The notes beneath the pieces were generated by a model. The model had not been told where the DNA came from. It saw nothing but the letters and a program-made list of their open reading frames with translations, and did not search any database. A program made the position numbers and the translations under genes. Positions 25,925-35,439 of a stretch of 64,000 nucleotides of DNA are shown one piece after another. The stretch comes from Pseudoduganella albidiflava (GTDB taxonomy: Bacteria; Pseudomonadota; Gammaproteobacteria; Burkholderiales; Burkholderiaceae_D). Position 1 is the stretch's first letter, and every line of letters begins with the position of its first letter. The DNA lies in the NCBI RefSeq assembly GCF_004322755.1, contig NZ_CP036401.1, forward strand, positions 3,534,001-3,598,000, read 5' to 3'.

Positions 25925-26114
25925 ATAGACAGGTTTATTGAGTAAAGGTAACTATCAGGTGACCGCGAGTATATCCTAGTGACAATTCAATTACAATCTT
26001 GCAATTGAGTGGCTGTGGGAAATATGCTACGCGCGCCGGCGGCGCGCGTGGGGCTGCTGGTGTTTAGCGCTGCCGCGTGGGTGCTGCAAGTTAGGTGTTT
26101 GCCAACAATTGGAA

Positions 26115-26192
26115 ACGCATGCATTCACCCCAACAGCGAAGGGCTGGGGTCAGACCCGTCGGGTCTGACCCCGGAATTTGCACTTGGGGTGG
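26115..26192 (+). repeat. Interspersed approximately 80-bp palindromic element, copy 2
   Basis: Same element as at 12930 (inverted) and 59263. The core GGGGTCAGACC / GGTCTGACCCC flanks a short loop at about 26145-26172. Similarity to copy 3 extends about 25 bases further upstream (TTTGCCAACA...GAAACGCATGC here). It occupies the otherwise empty 332-base gap between the PEP-CTERM gene start and the CorC-like gene end, so it may also act as that gene's transcript end. Confidence 0.88.
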
Positions 26193-26256
26193 AATTATCC
26201 TGGCGGCATCAGGGTCAGGCGGCGTCATGTCAAGGCGGCTGCCGGCCCTTGGCGGT

Positions 26257-27567
26257 TCAGCTATCGGCAGGCGTCGGTTCGATCGCGCCGATAAAGGAAG
26301 CGTGGACCTTGTCGATGCGCTTGTCGTCCATGCCGGCGATGACGAAGCGCCAGTTTTCCCACTCGACCAGGTCACCGGCCATCGGCAGGCGGCCCAGCAG
26401 CAGCATGATCATGCCGCTGATCGTGTGGTAGTGGCCCTTCTCTTCCTCCGGCACGTAGCGCAGGCCCAGGCGGTCCTTCAGTTCATGCACCGGGATCGTG
26501 CCGGCCAGCAGCCAGGAGCCGTCCGGATGCTGCACCGCCCACGCTTCTTCCTCGTTGCGGGGCGTGAATTCGCCGGTCAGCGCTTCCAGCATGTCCTGCA
26601 CGGTGACGATGCCTTCGATGTCGCCGTACTCGTCGATCACGAACACCATCTGCATGCCGCTGGCGCGGAACTGTTCCAGCAGGCCCATGCCGGTCAGCGT
26701 TTCCGGCACATAGGTTGCGGGCTGGGCGATCGCGGCGAAGTCGGGCACCTGCCCCTTGGCCATCACGGCCAGCGCCTGCTTGGCGGTGACCACGCCCAGC
26801 ACGTTGGCCAGGCCGCCATCGCAGACGGGAAAGCGCGAATGCTCCGACTCGATCAGCCGCGCCACGTTATCCTCGACGGGCAGGCGCATGTCGAGGAAGA
26901 CGATGTCGGAGCGGGGAATCATCAGCGAGCCCAGCTTGCGGTCGTCGAGCCGGAACACGTTGCGCACCATGTCGTGCTGCTGCTGTTCGATCGCGCCGCT
27001 CTCCGAGCCTTCCTCCAGCATGGCGTGGATTTCTTCCTTGTTGACGCTGCTCTGCGACGTCTGACGCACGCCCATCAGGCGCAGGATCGCGTGGGTGGAA
27101 CCGGTCAGCAGCATCACGAACGGCCGCGTCACCGTGGCCAGGCTCTGCATCGGCCGCGCCACCAGCCGGGCCACCACTTCCGGCGCGATCTGGCCGAGCC
27201 GCTTGGGCACCAGTTCGCCGATCACGATCGACACGTAGGTGACGACGATGACGACGCCGGCCGTGGCCATGATGCCGGCCGCTTCCTGGCCCACGCCGAG
27301 CGACGCCAGCCAGAGCGACAGCGGCCTGGCCAGCACCGACTCGCCGACGATCCCGTTCAGGATGCCGATCGAGGTGATGCCGATCTGGATGGTGGACAGG
27401 AACCGGGTCGGATCCTCGCCCAGCTCCAGCGCGGCGGCGGCGGCGTGGTCGCCCTCGCTCGCCAGCTTCATCAGCTTTCCCTTGCGCGCCGTGACCAGCG
27501 CGATTTCCGACATCGCAAAGACCCCGTTCAACACGATCAGCCCGACCAGTAGCAGCAGCGACTCCAC
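26257..27567 (-). CDS. CNNM/CBS/CorC_HlyC-type membrane transporter (hemolysin family)
   Basis: A 436-residue inner-membrane protein. The DUF21/CNNM domain (residues 1-170) has helices LLLLVGLIVLNGVFAMSEIA, SIGILNGIVGES and AGVVIVVTYVSIVIGELVPK. A CBS pair follows (LMIPRSDIVFLDMRLPVEDN, VLGVVTAKQALA; VFVIDEYGDIEGIVTVQDML), then the CorC_HlyC domain (WLLAGTIPVHELKDRLGL). CNNM relatives move Mg2+ or Na+/Mg2+; true hemolysin activity is not implied. The GTG at 27567 is preferred because GGAAAG precedes it, and upstream codons are not membrane-like. Unlinked in function to the flanking glycosidase genes. Confidence 0.88.
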   Translation of the reverse strand: MESLLLLVGLIVLNGVFAMSEIALVTARKGKLMKLASEGDHAAAAALELGEDPTRFLSTIQIGITSIGILNGIVGESVLARPLSLWLASLGVGQEAAGIMATAGVVIVVTYVSIVIGELVPKRLGQIAPEVVARLVARPMQSLATVTRPFVMLLTGSTHAILRLMGVRQTSQSSVNKEEIHAMLEEGSESGAIEQQQHDMVRNVFRLDDRKLGSLMIPRSDIVFLDMRLPVEDNVARLIESEHSRFPVCDGGLANVLGVVTAKQALAVMAKGQVPDFAAIAQPATYVPETLTGMGLLEQFRASGMQMVFVIDEYGDIEGIVTVQDMLEALTGEFTPRNEEEAWAVQHPDGSWLLAGTIPVHELKDRLGLRYVPEEEKGHYHTISGMIMLLLGRLPMAGDLVEWENWRFVIAGMDDKRIDKVHASFIGAIEPTPADS

Positions 27568-27696
27568 CCGCTTTCCTTCAAAGAATGACGAGGAAGCATC
27601 GTAGCACGCCGCCAAAAAGTCCCGCGCAGCAACATCCCGCTGCCAGCGCAGCAGGGCCGCCCGGCCCGGCCGGGAACAGCCCCCTTCCCCTCGCGC

Positions 27697-29655
27697 TTAC
27701 TTTCCCGCCGCGGCGGCCTTGCCGCGGTAATACTCGGCCAGCACGCCGAACGCCTGCTTGCGCACACCGGTCTCGGACACCAGGCCCTTGCGGTTCCAGC
27801 CGTTCTGGAACACCGGATGTTCGCGGCGCGGCGACTGGAAATCCTTCAGGATCCAGGGCGACATGCCGCGCAGGGTGGGAATCCGGTCGGCCATGGCCAG
27901 CGTCTTGCGGTAGTACTCGGCCTGGTACTCCTCGGTGAATTTCTTCATGCCATCGTTGCGATAACCGGCCAGCGCGTCGGCGCCGAACTCGGAGAGGATC
28001 AGCGGCCGGTCGGCCGGCACTTGCCACTTCAGTCCCGGCAGCGCATCGAGCGTGTCGTTGCCGTACCAGCCGGCATAGGTGTTCACGGCCAGCACGTCGA
28101 GCTTGTCGACCAGCGGGTCCTTGATGACGGTGACGTCCTCGCCGTTTTCCTTGCCGCGTTCGACCAGCAGCGCGGCGCTGACCAGCCGGGTCGGGTCCAG
28201 CGCGCGCACGTTGTCGGCCATGGCGCCATGGAACGCCGTGCGGGCCGGCGACACCGGGGTTTCATTCCCCACGCTCCACATGACCACGGCGGCGCGGTTG
28301 CGGTCGCGGTAGATGGTTTCGGCCTGCATCGCCAGCGCCTTGCGCAGCACGGCCGGGTTTTCCCAGTCCACCGTCCAGTAGACCGGGATCTCGCTCCACA
28401 CCAGCAAGCCCATTTCATCGGCCAGCCGCAAGGTGGTTTCCGAATGGGGATAGTGCGACAGCCGCACGTAGTTGGCGCCGAGTCCCTGCCTGATCTCGGT
28501 GAGCAGCGCGCGCGACGCCTGCTCCGTCATGTTGCGCGCCGGGTTCGGCCCGAACTCCTCCTCGTGCAGCGAAATCCCGCGCAGGAACAGCGGCTTGCCG
28601 TTCAACAGGATCTGGCTGCCCTGGACGGCGATGGTGCGAAAGCCCATGCGGTCGCTCACCGTGTCGCCCGCCGCGGCGAAGCGCACGTCGTACAGCACGG
28701 GGGTGTCCGGCGACCAGCGCTCCAGCTTCGCGGGCGCCTTGATATCGAAGACGGCGCGGCCGTTCGCGTCGGTGGTGGCGGTGGCGCTGGCCAGCGTGCC
28801 GATGGCAACGGTGACGCGCTGCCCGGCCGCCTTCTCTCCCTGCAGCCGCACTTCGCCGGCGATCCGGCCATCGGCCTTCAGGGCCAGGGTGGCGTCGTCG
28901 ATGAAGGTGGCCGGCGTGCGGATCAGCCGCACCGGCCGTGTGATGCCGCCATACAGGTCCCAGTCGGTGATGAAGGTGGGGATCGATTGCGCGTCGTGGG
29001 TGGAATCGACGCCGACCGTCAGGCGGTTCTCGCCGCCGCGCAGCGCGCCGGTCACTTCCAGCACGAACGGCGTGAAGCCGCCTTCGTGCCGGCCGATCTC
29101 CTTGCCGTTCAGGTACACGTAGGCCCTGTAGTTGACGGCCTCGAAGCGCAGGAAGGCCCGCCCGCCATCCGGCGCCGGCGACTTGAACTTGCGCTGGAAC
29201 CAGACCAGGCCATCGTAGTGGCGCATGGCCGGCGTGGCCGCGTTCCACGCGCCGGGAATCGACACCTGCGGCGCGCGGTCCATGTCGAACTCGTAGAAAT
29301 CGGTGGTGGCGCGTGCTTCCTCGGCCGCCACGTCCACGTCGCGGTAGCGCTGCATGCGCGACTTGGCCACCCAGCCGTTGATGTCGGTGAGGCCGGTGCG
29401 GTACAGGTCCTTCGAGTATGTCCACTGGCCGGACAGGTCCTGGCTGTCGCGCGAGGGTGCGCCCGTCAGCAGGAACTGGGGCCGCAGGTCGGGGGGGCGC
29501 AGGTCAGTCGACCGGGAATCGGCGGGCCGAAAGTCAGCGGCGGTTTGCGCGGCGGGCTGCGCTGCCGCTGCCGCTGCCGTTGCGGGTGCTGCGCCGGCAA
29601 CGCCAGACAGGGGCCAGGCGAGCACGGCCAGCAAGGCAATCACGAATGTCTTCAT
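27697..29655 (-). CDS. Secreted GH2 enzyme, beta-glucuronidase-like
   Basis: A 652-residue retaining glycosidase. A signal peptide (MKTFVIALLAVLAWPLSGVA) is followed by an Ala-rich and repeated Asp-Leu-Arg-Pro linker (about 25-60). The jelly roll (DLSGQWTYSKD, VWFQRKF), Ig-like domain and barrel (FLRGISLHEEEFG) follow. WSVGNET gives the acid/base Glu465 and LSEFGADA the nucleophile Glu556, the pattern of GH2 beta-glucuronidases and beta-galactosidases. FGADALAG and the ending WNRKGLVSETGVRKQAFGVL are typical of that branch. The start is 21 bases after the YetA-like lyase gene, so the two form an operon, perhaps trimming glucuronosyl or galactosyl side chains of pectin. Confidence 0.88.
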   Translation of the reverse strand: MKTFVIALLAVLAWPLSGVAGAAPATAAAAAAQPAAQTAADFRPADSRSTDLRPPDLRPQFLLTGAPSRDSQDLSGQWTYSKDLYRTGLTDINGWVAKSRMQRYRDVDVAAEEARATTDFYEFDMDRAPQVSIPGAWNAATPAMRHYDGLVWFQRKFKSPAPDGGRAFLRFEAVNYRAYVYLNGKEIGRHEGGFTPFVLEVTGALRGGENRLTVGVDSTHDAQSIPTFITDWDLYGGITRPVRLIRTPATFIDDATLALKADGRIAGEVRLQGEKAAGQRVTVAIGTLASATATTDANGRAVFDIKAPAKLERWSPDTPVLYDVRFAAAGDTVSDRMGFRTIAVQGSQILLNGKPLFLRGISLHEEEFGPNPARNMTEQASRALLTEIRQGLGANYVRLSHYPHSETTLRLADEMGLLVWSEIPVYWTVDWENPAVLRKALAMQAETIYRDRNRAAVVMWSVGNETPVSPARTAFHGAMADNVRALDPTRLVSAALLVERGKENGEDVTVIKDPLVDKLDVLAVNTYAGWYGNDTLDALPGLKWQVPADRPLILSEFGADALAGYRNDGMKKFTEEYQAEYYRKTLAMADRIPTLRGMSPWILKDFQSPRREHPVFQNGWNRKGLVSETGVRKQAFGVLAEYYRGKAAAAGK

Positions 29656-29676
29656 CGTCTGTCGATCTCGGGAAAG

Positions 29677-32412
29677 TTAGGGAATCAGCCCGGCGGCGCG
29701 GGCGGCTTCGTCCAGCGTGGCGCCACCCAGCGCCATGTGCTGGATGGCCGCCAGGCCCCACTGCGCCGAGCCGTTGGTGCTCGTATTGGCCAGTTCCACG
29801 ACCGGCCGCAGCACGGCGGTACCGCCCACGCGGCGCGTGCGGCTCCCCTCCGGCTTCAGCCAGTCCGACTGGAAGAACTCGCGCCAGGCGCGCAGCGCCA
29901 GTGTCCGGTCGCGCTCATGGTAGGCCGCGTAGGCGGTCATTCTCGAATTCGTGTCGCCCATGCCGCGGCCGCCCGGGTCGCGGCCCAGCAGCGCCACGAT
30001 TTCCTCCTTCGGCGCATTGTAGGTGCGGCAGTATTGCAGCCAGGCCTTCCTGTAGGCCGGTTCGTCGACCAGGGTCAGCAGCTCGGAATTCATCTCCACC
30101 ACGCCGAACACGCCGTTCAGGTTCGAGAAGCTGGCGGTATCGCCCGGCCCGTGGAACTTGCCGGTGCGGTGATCGTACGGCGCACCGGCGGCGAACCACT
30201 GCCGCTTCAACGCGGCGATGCTGCGCATGCCGCTGACGATCTTGTCGCGCCATTTCACGTCGCCGGTGCGCTCCCACTCGGCCAGCCACGCCGCGATCAG
30301 CGAGCCCCACACGGTGCCGAACGACGCGTTGACGAATCCGCCCTGCGGCGCGCCCTCCTTCTTCGGCAGCTTGCGCGAGATGTCCACCGTGGCCAGGTCG
30401 GCATCGGAATCGAGAAGTTCGCGCATCAGGTCGCCCACCCGTTCGTCGGCGGTCAGGAAATAATAGATGCGCCGGTAGGCCGCATTCGACACGCGCGGCT
30501 GCTTCGACGAGTCGGACCAGTGCTGCACGCCATGCCGCGTGCCGAAGCCCTTGAAGCGGCCCAGGTGGTAGACGTCGACCTCGCCCGTGTGGCGCGTCAT
30601 CGCCTCGGCGTAGCGGAAGATGTCGGCCCGGCCGGTGCGCAGGTAGCTGTACCACAGCCACAGGTCGGTCGACAGCTCCGAGTTGTCCCATGCATAGCCG
30701 CCGATGTCGTAGCGCCACATGTGGCGGTCGGGATCATACGTGTGCATCACGTCGCCGTACGACCAGAAGCCGTACCAGCGGTGCTGTTCCGTCTCGCGCA
30801 GGTACTGGTCCAGCTGCAGCGCGAGCCGGTCTTCGATCAGCTTGCGCGCCGGCGTGCCCGTATCGACCGGGTCCCAGTCGCCGAACACGCCGCACTGGTG
30901 GATGCGTTCCGGCGACAGCACCAGCCGCGCCGGATTGGCCACCTGCTCCGCCATCGCCGACAAGGTGTCGTGCGACGGCGTCCCGCCCGTCACCCACAAC
31001 TGCAGTTCCGACGTACGGGCCACGCCGGTGGCGGCATCCCAGCCCGCCTCGTAGTCCTCGTAGGTGATGTTCAGGCCGGCGATCTGCTTGTCGTGCGTGT
31101 CCATGCCATCCTCGCCGCGATAGGACCGCATGTCCATCGCCGGCGCGGACGGCGCCCACAGCCAGGCCGTCACCTCGGCCATCGCGCCGGCGGCATGGCG
31201 CACGTCCAGCTGCACGGGCGCACGCTGCCAGAAGTCCTTCAGCCCCAGCACCACGCCGCCGGAAGCGCCGCCGGCGTACACCAGCCCTTTCGAGCGCGTG
31301 CCGGCATTCGCATCGATCCAGGCGCGCCCGCTCTTCGTGCGCTTCTTCAGCGTGAATCCGTCCGGCGCCAGTTGCGCCAGCGAGTAATCGCCCCACTCGG
31401 GAATCCACTGCAAGCCATCCCGCACCGGTTTCGCCATGCCGTCCAGCGGCGGCAGCGCCCGGCCGGCCACTTGCGCGTCCCGGAAGGCCTGGCCGGGATC
31501 GCGCCGAAGGCCGGTCACCGGGCGCACGGCCTCGCCCCACACGCCAGCGCCTTCTCCGGAGAACCGCACATGCCGGTCGTGGGCCGGATCGGTCATCGGC
31601 ACCTGCGCGGTAACGCCCAGGCCGCGGATGAAATCGCGTTCCGGCACGCCATCGTAGATGAACGAATGCACGATGCGCACGCTGTCCGAACCGGCGTAGA
31701 AGTACAGGCGCACCGAGAACGGCAGCCAGTCGCGCCCGCCGCCGCTATGCACGCCATCCAGTTTCAGCACGGCGCGCACCGGGCCGGCCTGCTCGACCGT
31801 CACCTTCGTGACCTTGCTGGCGAACGCCTGCCGCGCCACGCTGCCCTCCACCTCGGGCTCCGGCCCGTCCTGCCGAAGCGCCACCAGCTTCAAGTCCTGC
31901 AAGGTGACCCGCCCAGCACGCACGGCGCTGGCGACCAGGTGCTCGCCCGTGGCCGGCACGGTCCACTCGACATCGCCGGCCGCCACCACCACCTGCCCCG
32001 CCGCCTGCCGCACGTTGACCGTGCCGCCACGGGAAGCGCCCGGCTCGACGTTCCACCCGGCGGCCGGCGCACCGCCGGCGATCGCATGGGCCGTCCACTT
32101 CAGCGAACCGTCCGGCCAGTACGCCAGCGGCCAGGACTGCATCGCCGGGGCGTTCGCACCGAGCGTGAAATCGAGCCGCCGGCCGGCCGGCAGCCGCAAG
32201 GTGCCGCGCGGCCAGGGCACGCCCAATGTCGCGCCGTGGAAGCGCGCCGGCGGCTTGCCGTCGAGCCAGCGCAGCGCGGTACCCGATACAGGTTTTGCTT
32301 TCGCTCCGGTGTTCGCGGTGACGGCGCCGGACAGGCCGGGCAGCGTGGACAGCAAGGAGGCGGCCGCGGCCGATTGCAGGAAGCGCCTGCGCGTGGTGGG
32401 ACAAGTGGACAT
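29677..32412 (-). CDS. Tat-exported PcRGLX/YetA-like protein (exo-rhamnogalacturonan lyase type)
   Basis: A 911-residue protein. The N-terminus TTRRRFLQSAAAASLLSTLP is a twin-arginine signal. The first domain (GVPWPRGTLRLPAG, then SWPLAYWPDGSLKWTAHAIA) matches the N-terminal RIFT barrel of PcRGLX/YetA proteins. A beta-sandwich follows, then an alpha/alpha toroid from about 520 (WSYGDVMHTYDPDRHMWRYD, ELSTDLWLWYSYLRTG). The characterised fungal relative is a PL26 exo-rhamnogalacturonan lyase; activity of bacterial members is less clear. GGAGAG lies 3 bases before the ATG at 32412. It is first in an operon with a GH2 gene and downstream of a LytTR regulator gene. Another oligosaccharide is possible as substrate. 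Confidence 0.75.
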   Translation of the reverse strand: MSTCPTTRRRFLQSAAAASLLSTLPGLSGAVTANTGAKAKPVSGTALRWLDGKPPARFHGATLGVPWPRGTLRLPAGRRLDFTLGANAPAMQSWPLAYWPDGSLKWTAHAIAGGAPAAGWNVEPGASRGGTVNVRQAAGQVVVAAGDVEWTVPATGEHLVASAVRAGRVTLQDLKLVALRQDGPEPEVEGSVARQAFASKVTKVTVEQAGPVRAVLKLDGVHSGGGRDWLPFSVRLYFYAGSDSVRIVHSFIYDGVPERDFIRGLGVTAQVPMTDPAHDRHVRFSGEGAGVWGEAVRPVTGLRRDPGQAFRDAQVAGRALPPLDGMAKPVRDGLQWIPEWGDYSLAQLAPDGFTLKKRTKSGRAWIDANAGTRSKGLVYAGGASGGVVLGLKDFWQRAPVQLDVRHAAGAMAEVTAWLWAPSAPAMDMRSYRGEDGMDTHDKQIAGLNITYEDYEAGWDAATGVARTSELQLWVTGGTPSHDTLSAMAEQVANPARLVLSPERIHQCGVFGDWDPVDTGTPARKLIEDRLALQLDQYLRETEQHRWYGFWSYGDVMHTYDPDRHMWRYDIGGYAWDNSELSTDLWLWYSYLRTGRADIFRYAEAMTRHTGEVDVYHLGRFKGFGTRHGVQHWSDSSKQPRVSNAAYRRIYYFLTADERVGDLMRELLDSDADLATVDISRKLPKKEGAPQGGFVNASFGTVWGSLIAAWLAEWERTGDVKWRDKIVSGMRSIAALKRQWFAAGAPYDHRTGKFHGPGDTASFSNLNGVFGVVEMNSELLTLVDEPAYRKAWLQYCRTYNAPKEEIVALLGRDPGGRGMGDTNSRMTAYAAYHERDRTLALRAWREFFQSDWLKPEGSRTRRVGGTAVLRPVVELANTSTNGSAQWGLAAIQHMALGGATLDEAARAAGLIP

Positions 32413-32464
32413 AGCTCTCCGGCATGCGCGGCTGTCGGTGCTTATCGCCATCCGGATCGCCACG

Positions 32465-32476
32465 CTAATATATTAG
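32465..32476 (-). promoter_or_regulatory. CTAATATATTAG palindrome upstream of the YetA-like gene
   Basis: A perfect 12-bp palindrome 53-64 bases before the start codon, extending imperfectly to 18 bp. It is the only AT-rich patch in a GC-rich gap and could be the -10 region overlapped by an operator. The remaining 207-base gap to the LytTR gene holds no gene that I can see. Confidence 0.4.
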
Positions 32477-32619
32477 TGTTCGGAGATGGTAAGGTTCCGC
32501 TCAGCCGGTGTCCATCGGGTGGCGTAAATGCTCATGGCATTGATTGGCGGGTCTTCACGCTGGCGGAGCGTGCCGCCTGTGTGCACGGCCGCTTGCGCGG
32601 ATCGGACATCGCCGCGACT

Positions 32620-33519
32620 TCAGCGTGGGACAGCGTCGCGGGCGCCCGGATCGTCGCGGGCCGCCAGACGCCGCGCCACTGCGCGGACGGCGGTGGCGTA
32701 GTTGCGGCTGGCGCGCAGCGTTACCCCATGCTGCAGATGCAGCAGCATATCGCTGTTGGGCAAGGCTTCGATCTTCCGGATGCGGTCCGTCGCGACGATC
32801 ATGCTGCGGTGGACGCGCAGGAACCGGGTGCCATCGAGCCGCGCGCAGAAGCCGGAAATGGTGTCGCGCAGCAGATGTTGCTCGGCGCCGACGTGCAGCG
32901 CGACATAGTTGCCTTGCGCTTCGATCCAGTCCACCTCGCACAACGGCAGCGATAGCAGCTGGCCGCGCCGTTTTATTTCAACATGCGTCAATGCCAGCGT
33001 CGGCGCCGGCGTCCCCGTCGGCGCAGGCGTCCCCGTCGATGCCGGCAAGGCCGTTCGCTGCATCGTCACCTGGGCCAGCGCAGCGAGCGCGGCCAGCGCG
33101 AACATCAGCAGCGTGAAATTGCCCACCAGCTGGTCCCGGATTTCGTCCCACAACGGCAGCAACCGGCCGGCGAACACCCAGGCTGCGAGCAGGCACGAGA
33201 CCAGCACCAGTGCCAGCGCCAACCCGGCGGCGCCGGCCGCATGGATCAGCAGATGGCGGCGGCGCCGCGGACCACGCAGTGGAAAACGTTCGACCAGCGT
33301 CTGCACCGCCGTGGTGACAGTAGTGCCCAGCAGGGCGGCGACCAGGATGCGGATCGCCTCGTGGGACCAGCTCAACGCCTGGCCGGCCTGGCTGGCTCGC
33401 AGGATGTTGCCCGGTTCGAGCACCAGCAGGAAGGCCAGCCAGTACAGCATGACCCAGGCGTGTACCCGCACCCGGGCGGGCCAGTGCGCCATGGGAGCGG
33501 GATTGGCGGAGGTCGTCAT
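32620..33519 (-). CDS. Membrane-bound LytTR transcriptional regulator
   Basis: A 299-residue regulator with four predicted membrane helices in residues 20-155 (including MLYWLAFLLVLEPGNI, ILVAALLGTTVTTAVQTL and ALALVLVSCLLAAWVFAG), a short GTPAPTGTPAPT linker repeat, and a C-terminal LytTR DNA-binding domain (about 180-285). The domain has LCEVDWIEAQGNYVALHV, then LDGTRFLRVHRSMIVATDRI and MLLHLQHGVTLRASRNY. No receiver domain, so the membrane part itself probably senses the signal. It sits upstream of, and on the same strand as, the YetA-like and GH2 genes, and likely controls them. It is divergent from a carboxylesterase gene with a 130-base shared promoter gap. Confidence 0.88.
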   Translation of the reverse strand: MTTSANPAPMAHWPARVRVHAWVMLYWLAFLLVLEPGNILRASQAGQALSWSHEAIRILVAALLGTTVTTAVQTLVERFPLRGPRRRRHLLIHAAGAAGLALALVLVSCLLAAWVFAGRLLPLWDEIRDQLVGNFTLLMFALAALAALAQVTMQRTALPASTGTPAPTGTPAPTLALTHVEIKRRGQLLSLPLCEVDWIEAQGNYVALHVGAEQHLLRDTISGFCARLDGTRFLRVHRSMIVATDRIRKIEALPNSDMLLHLQHGVTLRASRNYATAVRAVARRLAARDDPGARDAVPR

Positions 33520-33649
33520 GCGCTGATTCTAGCAGCGATCGTGCGCCTGGCCACAATGGGATGAGCCGGTGCCGACAGTGACCAGCCGGTCTGGCCTTGC
33601 CGCCGCGGCCGGGCCACACTGGCCGCTGATCGATCGTTAAGGAGCGGGT

Positions 33650-35197
33650 ATGTGGAGGGCGATTTGCAAAGGAAGCCTGGCGTTGCTGTTGTCGGGTGCG
33701 GGCTGGGCGCTGGCGGCGCCGGCGATGACGGCGCAGGGCGCGGTGGCTGGGCAGCGGCAGGCCGGCGTCGACGTGTATCGGGGCATTCCGTTCGCCCTGC
33801 CGCCACTGGGCGCGCTGCGCTGGCGGCCGCCGCAACCGGCGCCGGCATGGCGGGGCGTGCGCGAGGCCAGCAAGTTCGCGCCGGCGTGCATGCAGCAAGG
33901 CGTATCGATGCCGGGCGAGGCCGCTCCGTCCGTCAGCGAGGACTGCCTGTACCTGAATATATGGGCGCCGCCGCGCCGTGCCGGCCGGCGCCTGCCGGTG
34001 ATCGTGTGGATCCACGGGGGCGGCTATACCAACGGTTCAGCGTCGATGCCGCTCTATCACGGCGACCGCCTGGCGAGCAAGGGCGTGCTGGTGGTAACCA
34101 TCGCCTATCGTCTCGGCGCGCTGGGCTTCCTGGCGCATCCGGCGCTGAGCGCCGAATCGCCGCATCGGTCGTCGGGCAATTACGGCCTGATGGACCAGAT
34201 TGCGGCGCTGGAATGGGTGCAGCGCAATATCGCGGCTTTCGGCGGCGACCCGCAGCGCGTGACCATCGCCGGACAGTCGGCCGGCGCGATGGCGGTCAGC
34301 GCGCTGCTGGTGTCGCCGCGCGCGAAGGGACTGTTCCAGCGCGCCATCGCGCAGAGCGGCGGGATCTTCGAACCGTTGCAACTGGCTCCCGGCTACATCC
34401 TGGCCAATGCCGAACGCGATGGTGCCAGCTATATGCACGCGCTTGGCGCCACCACGCTGGACGCGATGCGCAAGCTGCCGGCTGCGCGCCTGACCGACAC
34501 CAATGCCGTCAGCCACCCGGTGATCGACGCGGATGTGCTGCCCCTGTCGCCTTATGACGGCTACGTGCAGGGGCGTAATCATGACGTGCCCTTGCTGATC
34601 GGTTCGAACAGCGAGGAGGCGCGCGCGCTGGTCGATGTGAGCGCCGTGCGCGCCGACCGGTTCGAGGCCGACATCGCGGCCAGCTTCGGCACCCTGCCCG
34701 CGGCGCTGCTGGCGGCCTACCCGCATGACACCGACGCGCAGGCACGCGATGCGCGTCTCGGCTTCGAACGCGACTTGCGGTTCGGCTGGGACATGTGGGC
34801 ATGGGCACGGCTGGCGCAATCGGGCCGTAGTCCAGTTTATTACTACAGCTTCGAACAGCGGCCGCCCTTCCCCGCTGATTCGGTACATGCCGGCTGGGGC
34901 GCCAGCCACTTTGCCGAATTGTGGTTCATGTTCGACCACCTGGGACAGGCCCCCTGGAAGTGGCGCGACGCCGACCACGAGCTGGCCGCGGCGATGTCGG
35001 GCTACTGGGTACGTTTCGCCGCCACGGGCGACCCCAATGGCCAGGGATTGCCGCACTGGCCGGCATTTCGCGGCGTGGCCGGCCAGGTTCAGCGGCTGGG
35101 CGTCCCGATCGGCACCGGCCCGGTGCCGGCGCTCCAGCAACTGCAGGTCTTCGATGCCGTGTATGCCAAGGTCCGGGGCAGCGCGTTCGGAGACTGA
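33650..35197 (+). CDS. Secreted type-B carboxylesterase
   Basis: A 515-residue alpha/beta-hydrolase. The signal peptide ends at GWALAAPA. VYRGIPFALPPLGALRWRPP and SEDCLYLNIWAP are type-B carboxylesterase signatures. VIVWIHGGGYTNGS is the oxyanion loop, and GQSAGA holds the nucleophile Ser210. The acidic member is probably in GSNSEEAR, and the histidine is in WGASHFAELWFMF (about 420). It would split ester side groups such as acetyl or feruloyl from plant polymers, or other small esters. AAGGAG is 6 nt before the ATG. Divergent from the LytTR gene, which could regulate it too. Confidence 0.9.
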   Translation: MWRAICKGSLALLLSGAGWALAAPAMTAQGAVAGQRQAGVDVYRGIPFALPPLGALRWRPPQPAPAWRGVREASKFAPACMQQGVSMPGEAAPSVSEDCLYLNIWAPPRRAGRRLPVIVWIHGGGYTNGSASMPLYHGDRLASKGVLVVTIAYRLGALGFLAHPALSAESPHRSSGNYGLMDQIAALEWVQRNIAAFGGDPQRVTIAGQSAGAMAVSALLVSPRAKGLFQRAIAQSGGIFEPLQLAPGYILANAERDGASYMHALGATTLDAMRKLPAARLTDTNAVSHPVIDADVLPLSPYDGYVQGRNHDVPLLIGSNSEEARALVDVSAVRADRFEADIAASFGTLPAALLAAYPHDTDAQARDARLGFERDLRFGWDMWAWARLAQSGRSPVYYYSFEQRPPFPADSVHAGWGASHFAELWFMFDHLGQAPWKWRDADHELAAAMSGYWVRFAATGDPNGQGLPHWPAFRGVAGQVQRLGVPIGTGPVPALQQLQVFDAVYAKVRGSAFGD

Positions 35198-35230
35198 ACC
35201 TCCACGGTGCTCTCCCGGTAGCGCATCGGA

Positions 35231-35257
35231 GCACGCCGCGATTCTCGCGCGGCGTGC
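35231..35257 (+). terminator. Hairpin after the carboxylesterase
   Basis: Perfect 10-bp arms GCACGCCGCG and CGCGGCGTGC with a 7-nt loop, 34 bases after the stop; a modest pyrimidine run follows. The remaining gap to 35440 shows nothing else. Confidence 0.6.
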
Positions 35258-35439
35258 GTACGCGACCTTCCTTCCGGCGGCGGCGGGCGGCTACGGAAAT
35301 GAGCCCGGGCCAGAGACCAGCATGCAGACCGGTGCAGGTTCCGGCACCGGCGGCGCGATACGCCCCGGCAGCATCTGGCCATTGACGACATCGAAACCAG
35401 GCCAGGCGCAGGGCGCTGACCGGCCAGCGTTACGGCGCT

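Noticed and set aside
26257..27567. The hemolysin family protein as a toxin
   Set aside because: The CNNM/CBS/CorC layout is that of a metal transporter. The hemolysin name is historical.
27817..32955. A 1.7-kilo-residue open frame on the plus strand
   Set aside because: It is antisense to the GH2, YetA-like and LytTR genes, which have signal peptides, catalytic motifs and ribosome sites. The plus-strand translation shows no domain.
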